Below are positions 63,335 through 64,000 of a stretch of DNA of 64,000 bases, piece by piece (within the stretch, counting starts at the first letter, position 1; the number at the start of each line of letters is the position of its first letter). Source of the stretch: Onchocerca volvulus (Eukaryota > Nematoda > Chromadorea > Rhabditida > Onchocercidae); NCBI GenBank assembly GCA_000499405.2, contig HG738144.1, forward strand, positions 141,845 to 205,844. Direction: 5' to 3'. The position numbers and the translations under genes are program-made. The notes under the pieces are model-generated. The model saw only the letters and a program-made list of their open reading frames with translations, was not told the origin of the DNA and did not search any database.

Positions 63335-64000
63335 ATGGAATCATCAAACATTACACTCGGCGATGATTGGTACAGTAAACCATTAAATAGCAATGATATA
63401 ATTGCTGGTGGAATATTAATTTTATTGGCGCTAATTTTTCTGTTGATTTATATTCTTATCGCTTTTGTTTTATATCGTGAATCCAGTGTAAGTTATTCGA
63501 AACGAATAATTTGACTGTTAAAAAATAAAAAAGGAAGTATTTGTTTGAAAACAAAGGATTACAAATGTTTTTGAAAAATTAAAATTAGGTGATGAATAAA
63601 TACGGCTGCTAATAGCAAAAATCGTTGTTCATCATATAGCAAAAGGACACTAAATTCCGTGCGGATTTTTTTTTTTTCAACATATTGGGATTATTCTATA
63701 ACATAAAATTAATTTTTATATTATTCAGTAATTAATTAAATATTAGGTTACGCGATAACGTAATTATAGTCAGTTGAATAATTAAATCATATATATCTTT
63801 CTTGCAGGCCTTTATATGATTTAGTAGTTATAAGTTCATTTAAAATATTCATCAAAGAATTAGCAAAGTTTTATAAATTTCGCGAACTTTATTAATAATT
63901 AATAATTGGTAAACTTAAATTTACAGACAATTACGGGTTTCGTTTATTTGCTTAGTTCATCAATTAATAATATGATTTTGTTAACTAACTATGCGCTCTG
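63335..64000 (+). CDS. 7TM chemoreceptor-like gene, 5' end (truncated by window)
   Basis: Exon 1, 63335-63487, encodes MESSNITLGDDWYSKPLNSN followed by a long hydrophobic segment (IIAGGILILLALIFLLIYIL) and a basic turn (LYRESS), then a GTAAGT donor. Exon 2 starts at 63927 after TTTACAG in matching phase 0 and reads TITGFVYLLSSSINNMILLT into the window edge, the start of a second membrane helix. A glycosylated short N-terminus, TM1, a short basic loop and TM2 fit a nematode serpentine receptor (srx/srsx/srt-like). Only two helices are visible, so the family is not fixed. Confidence 0.5.

Overview
The window is nuclear DNA from a nematode. It is very AT-rich, its genes have many short exons with TTTTCAG- or TTTTTTAG-type 3' splice sites, and it codes for nematode-typical proteins: a long Kunitz/lustrin-repeat secreted protein, an SXP/RAL-2-like secreted protein, rsp-6-type SR proteins and a chemoreceptor-like 7TM fragment. 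A short interstitial run of GCCTAA, the complement of the nematode telomere repeat TTAGGC, fits this. A parasitic clade III (spirurid) worm is plausible, but the sequence alone does not prove it. All gene models were spliced by eye from reading frames, splice signals and intron phase. Exon sums and phases close for every main model except the 3' end of the Kunitz gene.

Layout. 1-4320 (+) is the 3' part of an adenylate kinase. 6963-8527 (+) is a small secreted SXP/RAL-2-like protein. 9430-12186 and 13722-16617 (both -) are a tandem pair of SR splicing factors (rsp-6/SRSF3/SRSF7 type) with the same exon phases; each also appears to carry an alternative stop-containing cassette exon in the same long intron. 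17.6-19.25 kb is decayed Helitron sequence and other repeats. 21018-40111 (+) is a gene of at least 31 exons and about 1,790 residues, with 13 Kunitz and 11 lustrin-type cysteine modules. 41457-42566 is a second Helitron fragment. 43516-48019 (+) is a NYN/Zc3h12a-like ribonuclease of the Regnase/RDE-8 type. 48946-56302 (-) is the orthologue of the SR-related splicing regulator CLASRP. 57396-58748 (-) is a small protein that resembles Mediator subunit 28. 58.7-63.3 kb is AT-rich with no gene seen, and 63335 to the window end (+) is the start of a 7TM receptor-like gene.

Themes. Three genes (two SR proteins and CLASRP) belong to splicing regulation, and a fourth (NYN nuclease) to RNA decay. The SR pair shows signs of the stop-exon autoregulation known for this family. 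The Kunitz protein is probably extracellular or cuticular, but every one of its 13 Kunitz domains lacks the two cysteines of the reactive-loop disulfide, so it is probably a structural or binding repeat rather than a classical protease inhibitor. No tRNA, rRNA, CRISPR or operon-type cluster was recognised.
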